Part shown: one piece after another, positions 56,168 to 64,000 of the stretch | How the letters are laid out: each line of letters opens with the position of its first letter | How positions within the stretch are numbered: the first letter of the stretch is position 1 | NCBI GenBank assembly: GCA_016271365.2 | Contig: CM057452.1 | Location: 1,248,399,001-1,248,463,000 of the forward strand | DNA from: Neoceratodus forsteri | Taxonomy: Eukaryota > Chordata > Ceratodontiformes > Ceratodontidae | Direction of reading: 5' to 3' | DNA length: 64,000 nucleotides | Position numbers and translations under genes: made by a program | Notes under the pieces: generated by a model | Told to the model about the DNA's origin: nothing | What the model saw: only the letters and a program-made list of their open reading frames with translations | The model's database searches: none

Positions 56168-56178
56168 ATATAAATGTG
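56168..56178 (+). promoter_or_regulatory. LTR TATA-like box
   Basis: CATATAAATG in the LTR, about 340 bases before the AATAAA-type signal at 56508. Best candidate for the LTR core promoter. Confidence 0.5.
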
Positions 56179-56855
56179 TGAGGAGTCTCGTGGAGCTCAA
56201 GAGTAGCCCTGCTGACATTGAAGGACCCTATCTTGTTTGGAGGTCGAGTACTAATTCAGGGTCGCCTCCCTGTTGAATTGCCACATTGAATCCAAATAGA
56301 ATTACTGTACTGCTGACTGTTTAACTAATTTTTCTTTTCTGTGCGTAAAGGGCCCATACCAGCTGCCACGGTTTGACTAGCCACCAAGGCTTGGGTACCC
56401 AGGGACAGTAACTGGTAGGGATAGGCTCTGTGCCCAGAGCCATAGGTAGATGAGTAAAGTATAAGCTAATTAACCTGATTTCCCCTGTCCTTGTTATATT
56501 CCCCTAAATAAATCAGAGCTGCTTGTTTCAGCAAAGTTATACTGCCTGAGGTATTTGTCTATGTTAAAGTATTGTACTGTGATTGTTGCACTGTATCTTA
56601 TTTTACAGGAGGTCCCAGTGCCTGAACCAGCCCTGGGGTAAGTGTATACTGTGAAGGTAATTCTGATATATTGTGTGGGCCACTAGTGGGAAGAAAGGGG
56701 TGCAGTGTCCCAGAGGGCTGTGACCAAGTAAGTTTAACTATTGCAAACCCTGACCTCTGGGTGAGGCACCTGCACTGGATCCAGGCCCTCAACCTGTTAG
56801 TGGCAAATCAGGCAGGGGTAGTAGCCCTGGGATAGCGCCATCTAGGGTTACATCT

Positions 56856-56876
56856 TGGAGGCTCACCGCTGGGATT
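56856..56876 (+). other. Primer-binding site, tRNA-Thr-like
   Basis: Three bases after the LTR end the sequence reads TGGAGGCTCACCGCTGGGAT. The complement of the 3' end of a vertebrate tRNA-Thr (AGT) would read TGGAGGCACCGCTGGGAT. The site therefore matches 18 bases but with two extra bases (TC) after the seventh. The tRNA sequence is from memory, so the assignment is moderate. Confidence 0.6.
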
Positions 56877-56929
56877 GTGTGTCCTCTAGTGGCCATATTT
56901 ACAAACCACTGTTAAGAAAAAATAAATAA

Positions 56930-57403
56930 ATGGGTACCTCGATAGAAGTGGCTGTGCACCGGCTGGTGGAGTGGTGTACTGGGAGGAGATCGACTTCAAA
57001 ATGCTATGCTTATCCTGGACATCCCCTGGTATCAATACAGACACTGTGCAGGGAGTACTTTCCAAGGTGGAAGGTTTTCAAAACCTGTGGTGGTGGGCTG
57101 CATGCTAATCTGCTCACCCACACTTTCCTGGCCCTAGTAGAGTTTAAGGATCCCATAGATAGCTCCAAAGTGCCACAGACCATTACCCCAGAGGGAGCCC
57201 TCACTGCTTGGAGAGTGATAACTAAGGACAGTAAAGACCTGGGGAATGAGCCCCACCACTATCTGAAACTTTTGAGGAGAAATTTGCTAAATGGTTGCTG
57301 GGGAAGGGAAACTGTGGAGGACTTGAAGAAACTATTCTTGCCACCTGGGGTGTTCCTCCCCAACACCCTCTCCCGCTCCAGTACCCGTAATGGTGGCTGA
57401 ACC
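56930..57403 (+). pseudogene. Gypsy gag, N-terminal part (PNMA-like)
   Basis: The 156-codon frame starts at ATG 56930, 54 bases after the primer-binding site. It has a VEWC line near residue 13, a CREYFPRWKVF line near residue 39 and a GALTAWRVI line near residue 90. This order (an N-terminal WC motif, then a GIP-like turn, then a beta-rich region) recalls the N-terminus of PNMA-family gag. It ends at a stop at 57401-57403; the capsid region follows in another frame. In working elements gag forms the capsid that packages the RNA. Confidence 0.6.
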
Positions 57404-57521
57404 AATGCAGACTCCTATTTCTGCACCTGCTATTAGTCACGACTCTTACCGAGGTTGAGGATCTTCTCTGGCACCTCCCCCCCCAAGGGGAGGATGACTG
57501 GGAGACCTGGATAGACTATAT

Positions 57522-58013
57522 GTGCCCCAAGCGCTAGAATGGCAATGTCGGAAGCCGAAAAGTGAAAGAAGGTTAGTGAGAGCTCCGAGGTCCTGCCTGG
57601 CTGCTACCATCCGTGCTAAACGGGCCAGTAACCCTGAAGTGACTGCACAGGTCTATCTTGTGGCCCTGGAGAATGTGTTTGGGAGCCCAGATTCTGATGA
57701 AGACCTATGGTGGAGAGTAAGAGATGCAACAGTACCAAGGGAGTTGTTGTCTGTGTATGTATCTCGGCTGGAAAAATTGTTGCAAGAATGCCTCAGAAAG
57801 GGTAGTTTGCCAGCGATTGAACTGGACCGAACCAGGCTGGACAGGATCCTTAAGTCTGCCCCTTCTCAGAACTGCTGTTGCTCAGTTACGCCTAGCAAAT
57901 CGACTGGAATCCCCACCTCCCATGATGAGTTAATGAGAGAAATTCGAGGAGTTGAGAAAAGGCGACCTCGGAGGGACCTGCACCAACAGCTGCGGCTACG
58001 ACCCAAGTGACTG
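57522..58013 (+). pseudogene. Gypsy gag, capsid region (PNMA-like)
   Basis: From about residue 37 of this frame, NPEVTAQVYLVALENVFGSP then DSDEDLWWRVRDATVP and LLSVYVSRLEKLLQECLRKG match the PNMA/ARC-type capsid pattern (the alpha-helical segment starting with YLxALExVFG). The first 35 codons are probably not in the original frame. The stop is TGA at 58008-58010. The gene is split from the N-terminal part by a frameshift at 57400-57600. Confidence 0.7.
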
Positions 58014-58379
58014 AGGGTGACCCATCAAGGAAGTTCAGGGCAGAGGTTGGCAGTAAATGAGTGCTCTGACAAGGAAAAGATATGCCACAATGGGGCGAAC
58101 TGTTGAGAGAGATCCGGAATTAAAACAGTCCTTTATGAAGGTCACGCCTGCAAGCACGGGCCCTGACCTGTATCTGACTGCATCTGCTGGGGTGGGGGTA
58201 CCCACCCATGTATCTCCAGCTGATAACAGCTCAGAACTCGATTCCTTGACCATGGAAGTGGAGAAACTGACGAGATGTCTCCAAATGCTTATCACACCGC
58301 AGACAGAGATGGCACCAAGGTTTCCAGTTAGTAATACCCCGCCCTGGCTCCCAGTGTGGCGCCTCGGCCAGCTCAAACT

Positions 58380-58445
58380 CCAGAAAGTATGTTTTGCTAT
58401 AATTGTGGGAAGATGGGCACATGAAAGGGAATGCCGGTCCCAAAA
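58380..58445 (+). pseudogene. Gypsy gag, CCHC zinc knuckle (frameshifted)
   Basis: A nucleocapsid knuckle is visible across two frames. The first Cys pair with GK spacing lies in one frame (about 58394-58415) and the His and last Cys in another (about 58419-58435). A one-base change between them breaks the knuckle. This knuckle binds element RNA. Confidence 0.65.
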
Positions 58446-58639
58446 GACACTGACAAAGTTGCATATAGGCTACAAGAAGAGCTTCGAGAACAAATCAGTG
58501 GTTAAGAGGTGCAAGAAATGATCCCAGTGAGGGCACCAAAAATGCTAACTCACGCCCTTTGTGGCAAGGTCAGTTGCCCAGGCCCCCACTACCACCTCTC
58601 CAGACTGGTCCAGAATAGTGGGTCCCTCTATGGGAGACC

Positions 58640-58790
58640 ACTGTAAAGGTGAATGGAGTGTCTACAAGAGCTGTATTAGACAGTGGCTCCCAAGTGACAA
58701 TTATGTTCCAGGATTGGTATCAGAAGCATTTGTCAGACGTACCTTACAACCATTAGAAGGACTGCATGTATGGGGTTAAGTGAGAAGGCC
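58640..58790 (+). pseudogene. Gypsy aspartic protease region
   Basis: The active-site motif DSGSQVT lies at 58679-58699, preceded by a VNGVSTRAVL strand, in the arrangement of retropepsins. The matching second half of the fold is less clear. In working elements it cuts the gag-pol polyprotein. Confidence 0.72.
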
Positions 58791-59443
58791 TACCCCTATT
58801 CCGGGTATATCCGAATTTGGCTTGTCTTTCCCCCTCCGTGGCTGGAGTGGCCGAACAAGTAGAGACCCTAGCCTTAGTGTGTCCCCACTGGACTGTATGA
58901 TGGTGTCCCTTTGTTGATTGGAACAAATGCTCATATGTTCGGAAGGCTGGCACAGTTGTGTTATGAAAACAGGGGTCAAAGACTAGTAGAGCTTTAAGAG
59001 TTCGGCTTTAATTAAGAAGGCCTATGAGGCACAGAGAGATGCTGAAAAATAGAACCAGAGGAACCGGTCGGAATTGTATGGAAGAAGGATCCTGAGTCTC
59101 TGATCCTGGCGCCAAATGCCCAGTGTACCTTACAGGGGAGGTCCGTGATCAGAAAGGATGTTAAGAATAAAATACTAATGTTGGATGCACCAGGCGATGG
59201 AAAATTGCCAGAGGGACTGCTGTTCAAGCCTAGTATTTTGCCCGCTAGAGCCCATGCTTATGCCAGAAGGGTAATGGTCCAAGTTCATAATGTGTCTGAA
59301 AGAGACATTCAAGTAAATAGAGGTTGCATCCTGGCTAATGTGCATTGTGCAGACACTGCAGTGCTACCCAGCAGCAAGAGTTCAAGGAAGAATGACAGAG
59401 TAACGCCTGACTTGTTTGATTTCGCGACTCCCCTGCCAGCTGA

Positions 59444-60623
59444 ATGGAAAGTGGGATCAGTGAGAAGCTTGCCCAGAGAGACCAGGTGTTTTCTTTAAAG
59501 GAATGGGATGTAGGATGCGTGCAAGGAGCTGAGCACAATATCTGGCTGCATGACGAAAGACCATTTTGTGAGAGGTCTCGATGCCTGGCACCTGCTGACA
59601 TAGATGATGTGAGACGGCATCTGCAAGAGATGTTAGCTGCTGGTGTAATACAAGAATCCAGAAGCCCTTATGCTTCCCCCATTGTGGTAGTGAGGAAAAA
59701 GAATGGAACAGTAAGGATGTGTGTGGATTATCGCACCTTAAACCGGCGGACTATCCCTGATCAGTACACAATGCCCGCATTCAGGATGCTTTGGACTGCC
59801 TAAACGGGAGCAAGTGGTTCTCTGTGCTGGATCTCTGCAGTGGGTACTACACATCCCGATGGCCCCAGAGGACCGTGAGAAGACAGCCTTTATCTGTCCG
59901 CTTGGCTTCTATGAATTCATGAGGATGCCTCAACGGATTTCAGGTGCCCCAGCCACTTTTCAATGATTGATGGAGCGTGCAGTGGGGGACATGAACTTAC
60001 TAGAGTGCCTGGTATACCTAGATGATGTTATTGTGTTTGGCAGCTCACTGGAGGAACATGAGAGCAGATTATTTAAGGTATTGGACCGACTGGAGGACTT
60101 TGGCCTTAAACTGTCCACTGATAAGTGTCAATTCTTTCAAACATCAGTAAAGTATGTGGGACACATAGTATCCACCCAGGGAATAGAGACCGACCCAAGT
60201 AAAGTTGAGGCCTTGACCACCTGGCCACAGCCCAAAAATCTAAAAGAACTACAAAGATTCCTGGGATTCTGTGGTTATTATCGGCGTTTCATCAAGGACT
60301 ATTCAAGAGAGATCCGCCCTTTACTTAACCTTACTCAAGGGTATCCCCCAACCCACAAAAAATACCAAAAGTCAGCGTCCCTCAAGACTGAAAGAGTGTA
60401 TTTTCATCCGAGTGAAGTATTTGGGGCCCGCTGGACTCCTGATTGTGAGACTGCTTTTCATGAGATCATATATCAACTTACCCATGCTCCAGTGCTGGCC
60501 TATGCCGATCCAAGAAAACCTTACATCCTGCACACTGATGCTAGCTTGCAAGGGTTGGGGGCTGTGTTGTACCAAGAGCACGAGAATGGCCTGAGACCAG
60601 TGGCCTTGCCAGTAGAAGCCTGA
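59444..60623 (+). pseudogene. Gypsy reverse transcriptase (and start of RNase H)
   Basis: Positions 59594-59803 encode the RT fingers (ASPIVVVRKKNGTVRMCVDY, then RTLNRRTIPDQY). A frameshift near 59790 leads to the VLDLCSGYY strand at about 59823 and further breaks to 59965. From 59970 one frame has the catalytic YLDD (60015-60026), then GHIVSTQGIETDPSKVEAL and LGFCGYYRRFI, the Ty3/Gypsy thumb and connection. RNase H begins with a LHTDASLQGLGAVLY line at about 60529-60575, including the catalytic Asp. The frame is lost at 60624. Confidence 0.88.
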
Positions 60624-61085
60624 CCCCATCCAAAAAGAACTATCCTGTACATAAGTTAGAGTTCTTAGCTTTGAAGTGGGCTATTGTTGACCAATTCCAT
60701 AAGTACTTGTATGGGGCTAAAATACTGTAAAACTGACAATAATCCTTGACCTATGTGCAGACCTCAGCTAAGTTGGATGCCACTGGCCATAGGTGGCTTT
60801 CTGCATTATCTACATATGACTATGCTCTCGATCACCGAGCAGGTCTGAACCACATAGATGCTGATGCCTCTCCGGAGGCCTGTTCCCAGAATGATTGGGT
60901 CCATTGGCAGAACCTGACATTCGGGCACTCTGCCGGAAGTTTGACAGGAGGAACAAATGTCCACGGACGCAGTGGACTGCATGGTGGATTGCTTGGGACC
61001 CTCTGAGAATTGCATACTGCTGCTTGTGCCACTTTTCTGCAATAGACATTGGTGCACTGCCTCAGCTGGACAATGACAGTATTCA
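60624..61085 (+). pseudogene. Gypsy RNase H C-terminal part and connection
   Basis: In mixed frames: NYPVHKLEFLALKWAI near 60640, a DNNPLTYV-like line near 60735, LDATGHRWLSALSTYDY near 60770 and a GLNHIDADASP line at about 60841. These are the usual RNase H tail landmarks, in which N/D of the last motif gives ADALSR in other elements. Sequence up to 61085 is spacer before integrase. Confidence 0.7.
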
Positions 61086-62134
61086 GTGGCTCAATCCCGC
61101 GATCCCATGATCAAAACAGCTTTAGAAGCCCTCTATGCAGGAAAAGATGTGTCCAAATTAGGCTCCACGGATTTGAGAACTGCACTACTATACAAAGAAG
61201 GTCCTAAGTTGAAACTGATCAATAAACTGTTATACAGAGAAACAGTAGACAGAGGGGGACAAGTAGACAAACAACAACTAGTCCCGCCCACTGCCTTTTG
61301 AGACTCAGTACTGATGTTCTTGCACAACCACATGGGGCACCTTGGTCTAGACAGAACACTTGACTTGGTGAGATCCAGATTCTATTGGCCTAAGATGGGG
61401 GCTGATGTGGAGCAACACATTCGAACTTGTAGTCGCTGCTTACAGAGGAAAGCTTTGCCCCAGAGGGCTGCCCCCCTTGTTAACATCACCACCAGTGCAC
61501 CCATGGAGCTGGTCTGTATTGATTTTCTGAGTTTGGAGTCAGATCAAAGAAATATCAGTAATGTGCTGGTGGTCACTGACCATTTCACGAGATATGCCCA
61601 AGCTTTCCCCACCAAAGACCAGAAAGCATCCACTGTGGCCAAAGTACTTGTAGAAAACTTTTTGTTCACTATGGGCTCCACAAAGAATCCATTCTGATCA
61701 AGGAGAGACTTTGAGAGTCGTCTGATCAAAGAGATGCTTTCTCTGTGGGGAGCGCGAAAGTCCAGAACCACTCCTTACCACCCCAGGGGACCCTCAGCCT
61801 GAACGTTTCAACTGCACTTTGCTAGATATGCTAGGCACCCTGCACCCAAAGGACAAGCCCTAGATGGAGCCAACAAATTAGCACCCTGGTACATGCTTAT
61901 AACTGCACCAAAAGTGATGCCACTGGGTTCTCCCCCTACTGCCTGATGTTTGGAAGAGAAGCTCAACTACCGGTAGATGTGTGTTTTGGGGTCTCTCCTG
62001 ATGGGGTTCAAGCTGACAACTATTTACAGTATGTGCAAAAGTTAAAGGCCCAGCTAACTCATGCGTACCAACTGGCTCAAACCATGGCTGCCAAAAGAAA
62101 TCTGGCCAACAAAGAAAGGTATGATAAAAGGTGA
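61086..62134 (+). pseudogene. Gypsy integrase
   Basis: The HHCC zinc domain is seen at about 61317-61445 (HNHMGHLGLDRTL, FYWPKMGADV, CSRC). The first catalytic Asp is in LVCIDFLSLE near 61516 and VVTDHFTRYAQAFPTKD follows. A frameshift near 61690 moves the second Asp region (HSDQG) to another frame, and more breaks affect the Glu region near 61800. From 61946 an open frame (FGREAQLPVDVCFGV) gives the C-terminal part ending in KRNLANKERYDKR. It inserts the DNA copy in working elements. Confidence 0.85.
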
Positions 62135-63383
62135 AAGCACAGGAACTCCAGGAGGAGATCGGTATTGCTAAGAAATCTGGGACTGCATGGCAAACACAAG
62201 ATTGCTGACAGATGGCACCATCTCCTCACATTATAGTGGACAAACTAGATGATCTGCCAGTGTACAAAGTAAGGCCTGAGAATAATTCAAAGATGTAAAA
62301 ACAATGCATAGAAATCATTTACTGCCCATTGGACAAATCTTGATTGAGTCTGAGCCCCAGAAGATGCCCCTCTGGACCAGTGACTAGAGCTGCTGCTAAG
62401 AAAAGATCAAGAAAGTCTGCACCTACAGAAGCAAAGTTAAAGTGTTCCTCCACAAGTCCCAGTTGAGCATGACTGTCAGTCCATATCGGAAGAAAGTGAG
62501 AGTGACTTTGAATACTATCCTTCTTACGAACTGAGTCAATTGTTTCGGGCAATCCTCTAGTCAATACTGGAGATGAAGCTGGGCCTTCTGGACTGTCTAA
62601 GCCCCCAGCTTCGTCCCTGGAGCCAATGCTCCCAGAAAGTGAAGTGCAAAGCATCAGATCAGATGAAATGGAATCATTGTGCATGGTTGAACTTTGAGCT
62701 TTCAGGAGGAAAATGATGGATTGGGTCAGACTGGTGATACACCAGAACAAGAAGAGTATTTTGAGTGCCCTGACAGTCCACTGCCAGTGTCCGAAAGCTC
62801 CCATGTGAGCCAAATGTTGTGGACTCAGAAACTGTAACTCCTGGAGCTGAAAGTGCCCCAAGTTCTAGCCTCTCACCCCCATGGAGACTCCCTGACAAGT
62901 AAGGACAATGCTGAAATGAGGCTCAGAGTGCAGAGACTGTAACAGTTCCCCTAGAAAGACTGGTCGAGCTGTAAAGCCTGTGGTGCACCTCAGTTATGAT
63001 TCCTCGCCGGCCAGTGGATCTGCCTCTCAATGTTGTCCATAAAGGAGTGTATGTGTCCCCGAGCTCATTGCCCAAACTGAGCGTCAGTGCTAACTCCAAG
63101 TTACTTGTGTTGTCCTCTATATGGTGCCCTTGCCCGTCCAGCCCCAAGGTAACTGATAGGAAGGGCCCCTCTCTTCAGGTTTCATGTACAAGAGGTAATA
63201 ACTTGAGTTATGGTACAATGTGTATGTAATACTGTGTAAAGAGTGACGACTGCAATGTTTCAAAAATGTGTTCTTGGTAAAATGATATATTGACTGATGA
63301 TTACATGTTGAGCCTAATGCAAATGTATATGGTTGGAGTTGAAACTTATGGTACTTGCCTTGGCTGGACGTCAAGCTTTCCCA
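62135..63383 (+). other. Gypsy pol tail and 3' internal region
   Basis: Continues the pol C-terminus in broken frames: GDRVLLRNLG-like near 62155, KIADRWHHLPH near 62198 and HRNHLLPIG near 62310, a typical pol ending. Then about 1 kb of Ser/Pro/Glu-rich sequence in mixed frames (SISEESESDFEYYPS near 62480), with no envelope motif, signal peptide or membrane segment seen. Confidence 0.55.
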
Positions 63384-63395
63384 GGCCAGGAAGGG
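63384..63395 (+). other. Polypurine tract
   Basis: GGCCAGGAAGGG, purine-rich except for two C bases, directly before the 3' LTR. This is the expected primer site for plus-strand synthesis. Confidence 0.65.
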
Positions 63396-64000
63396 TGTAA
63401 CCCCTGCAAATGGGGGTTCCCAAAAGACTTCCAGGAGCTTGCTTGAATGCTCCAAGCCTGAATGGTGTTTGGCATTTAAGCCATTTATCAGTGAGTGATT
63501 TAGAGCCTGGTGCTGTCTTTAAGAGCTGTCTGCTTGCAGACATAATTAGTTTGTATGGGGGACTGTGTGCTTCTCTGTTTGAGTACCACTCGAGCTGCTG
63601 CCAATTCACTCCATTTTTGCAGTCACTAGAGTGCAAAGGAACCTATCTGAAAGATGTAACTGTTTGCCAGAAATCATTTAGAGTAATAATGAAATTACAG
63701 TTTGTCTAACCTGCTTTCTTTGCAGTCAGAACTGTGTCTGCCTAGTTCCCCATTCTGGTTTTGAACTGCTGAACTGGACCAATCAGTGTGGGGTAAGCTA
63801 GCTCTAAAATGGTGCCTTGGACGAATCAGAACTTGGACTCATAATCTGAGCCAGCCACAAGAGGATTGTATGGGCAGTGACTCTGGGAGATGTAGTTTAG
63901 ACTTTGGCCTTTTGGACCAACAGGAGCAGTCTATTGTGAGTGACAGCCAATCCAGTCAAGAACTGAGAGGAACTCAAAGGAAGTGCCGGTTTTGTCTGTT
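63396..64000 (+). mobile_element. Gypsy 3' LTR (partial; runs off the window)
   Basis: Starts TGTAACCCC and matches the first 600 bases of the 5' LTR with scattered substitutions and small indels. The CCAAT box (63779-63783) and ZNF143-like site (63880-63898) are conserved. The rest of the LTR and the right target-site duplication lie beyond the window. Confidence 0.92.

Larger units (their letters stand above)
55238..56852 (+). mobile_element. Gypsy 5' LTR
   Basis: Starts TGTAACACCCC and ends AGGGTTACA, giving an inverted TGTAAC...GTTACA pair. The first 600 bases recur at 63396-64000 with scattered differences and small indels, proving an LTR pair. A CATATAAATG TATA-like box lies at about 56168 and AATAAATCAGAG, a polyadenylation-type signal, at about 56508, so U3 is long and R starts near 56195. 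CCAAT boxes and a ZNF143-like site sit in U3. At 1,615 bp it is long for a vertebrate Gypsy LTR. It drives transcription in working elements. Confidence 0.88.

Noticed and set aside
62319..62861. 180-codon minus-strand open frame within the Gypsy element
   Set aside because: It is antisense to the pol tail and acidic region and has no domain; a shadow frame.
55238..64000. Endogenous retrovirus with envelope
   Set aside because: RT and integrase wording is Ty3/Gypsy, gag is PNMA-like, and no envelope features are visible after pol.

Overview
The window looks like an intergenic or deep-intronic stretch of a large, CpG-poor vertebrate genome. I found no host protein-coding exon, rRNA or tRNA gene that I can defend. 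Almost everything recognisable is transposable-element sequence, much of it inserted into other elements. CR1-type LINEs with TTCTATG tails, L2-clade LINEs, Tx1-type L1 elements, a hAT DNA transposon and a Ty3/Gypsy element with a PNMA-like gag occur together. That mix suits a non-mammalian vertebrate, and an amphibian (perhaps a caecilian) is my best guess. The organism call is inference only.

Layout. 1-0.7 kb: CR1 3' end. 2.5-8.3 kb: two copies (X-A, X-B) of an unrecognised interspersed repeat, the first split by a CR1; each has upstream repeats of roughly 300 bp and a short exon-like block followed by splice-like signals. 9.9-13.7 kb: a minus-strand L2-type LINE split by a plus-strand L2-type LINE. 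13.9-15.6 kb: another LINE tail, a CR1 piece and a tandem array of about 100-bp units. 16.5-17.5 kb: the endonuclease region of a minus-strand L2. 18.25-19.9 kb: the 3' end of a minus-strand Tx1-like L1. 20.1-26.5 kb: a hAT transposase gene split by a minus-strand CR1; its coding region carries six in-frame units of 87-96 bp. 27.1-28.7 kb: unrecognised, with a GC-rich inverted repeat. 28.7-29.9 kb: nested LINE tails.

30.3-43.6 kb is the clearest structure: a CR1 remnant was hit by a full-length Tx1-like L1, and that L1 was later hit in ORF1 by a second, younger Tx1-like L1. Both insertions are bracketed by readable target-site duplications, and both L1s start with a similar GGAGTCAC motif. 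43.6-47.9 kb holds two tandem copies of repeat X (X-C, X-D), the first split by an L2. 47.9-55.1 kb is mostly unrecognised, with a 195-bp tandem repeat containing a perfect 15-bp palindrome and a further LINE 3' end. From 55.24 kb to the end lies a Gypsy element: a 1.6-kb 5' LTR, a primer-binding site resembling the 3' end of tRNA-Thr, degraded gag and pol, a polypurine tract and the start of the 3' LTR.

All transposon genes are broken by stops or frameshifts, so none is expected to make a full-length working protein. The open questions are the identity of repeat X, the repeat expansion inside the hAT transposase, and the CCAAT plus ZNF143-like motif cluster in the Gypsy LTRs.
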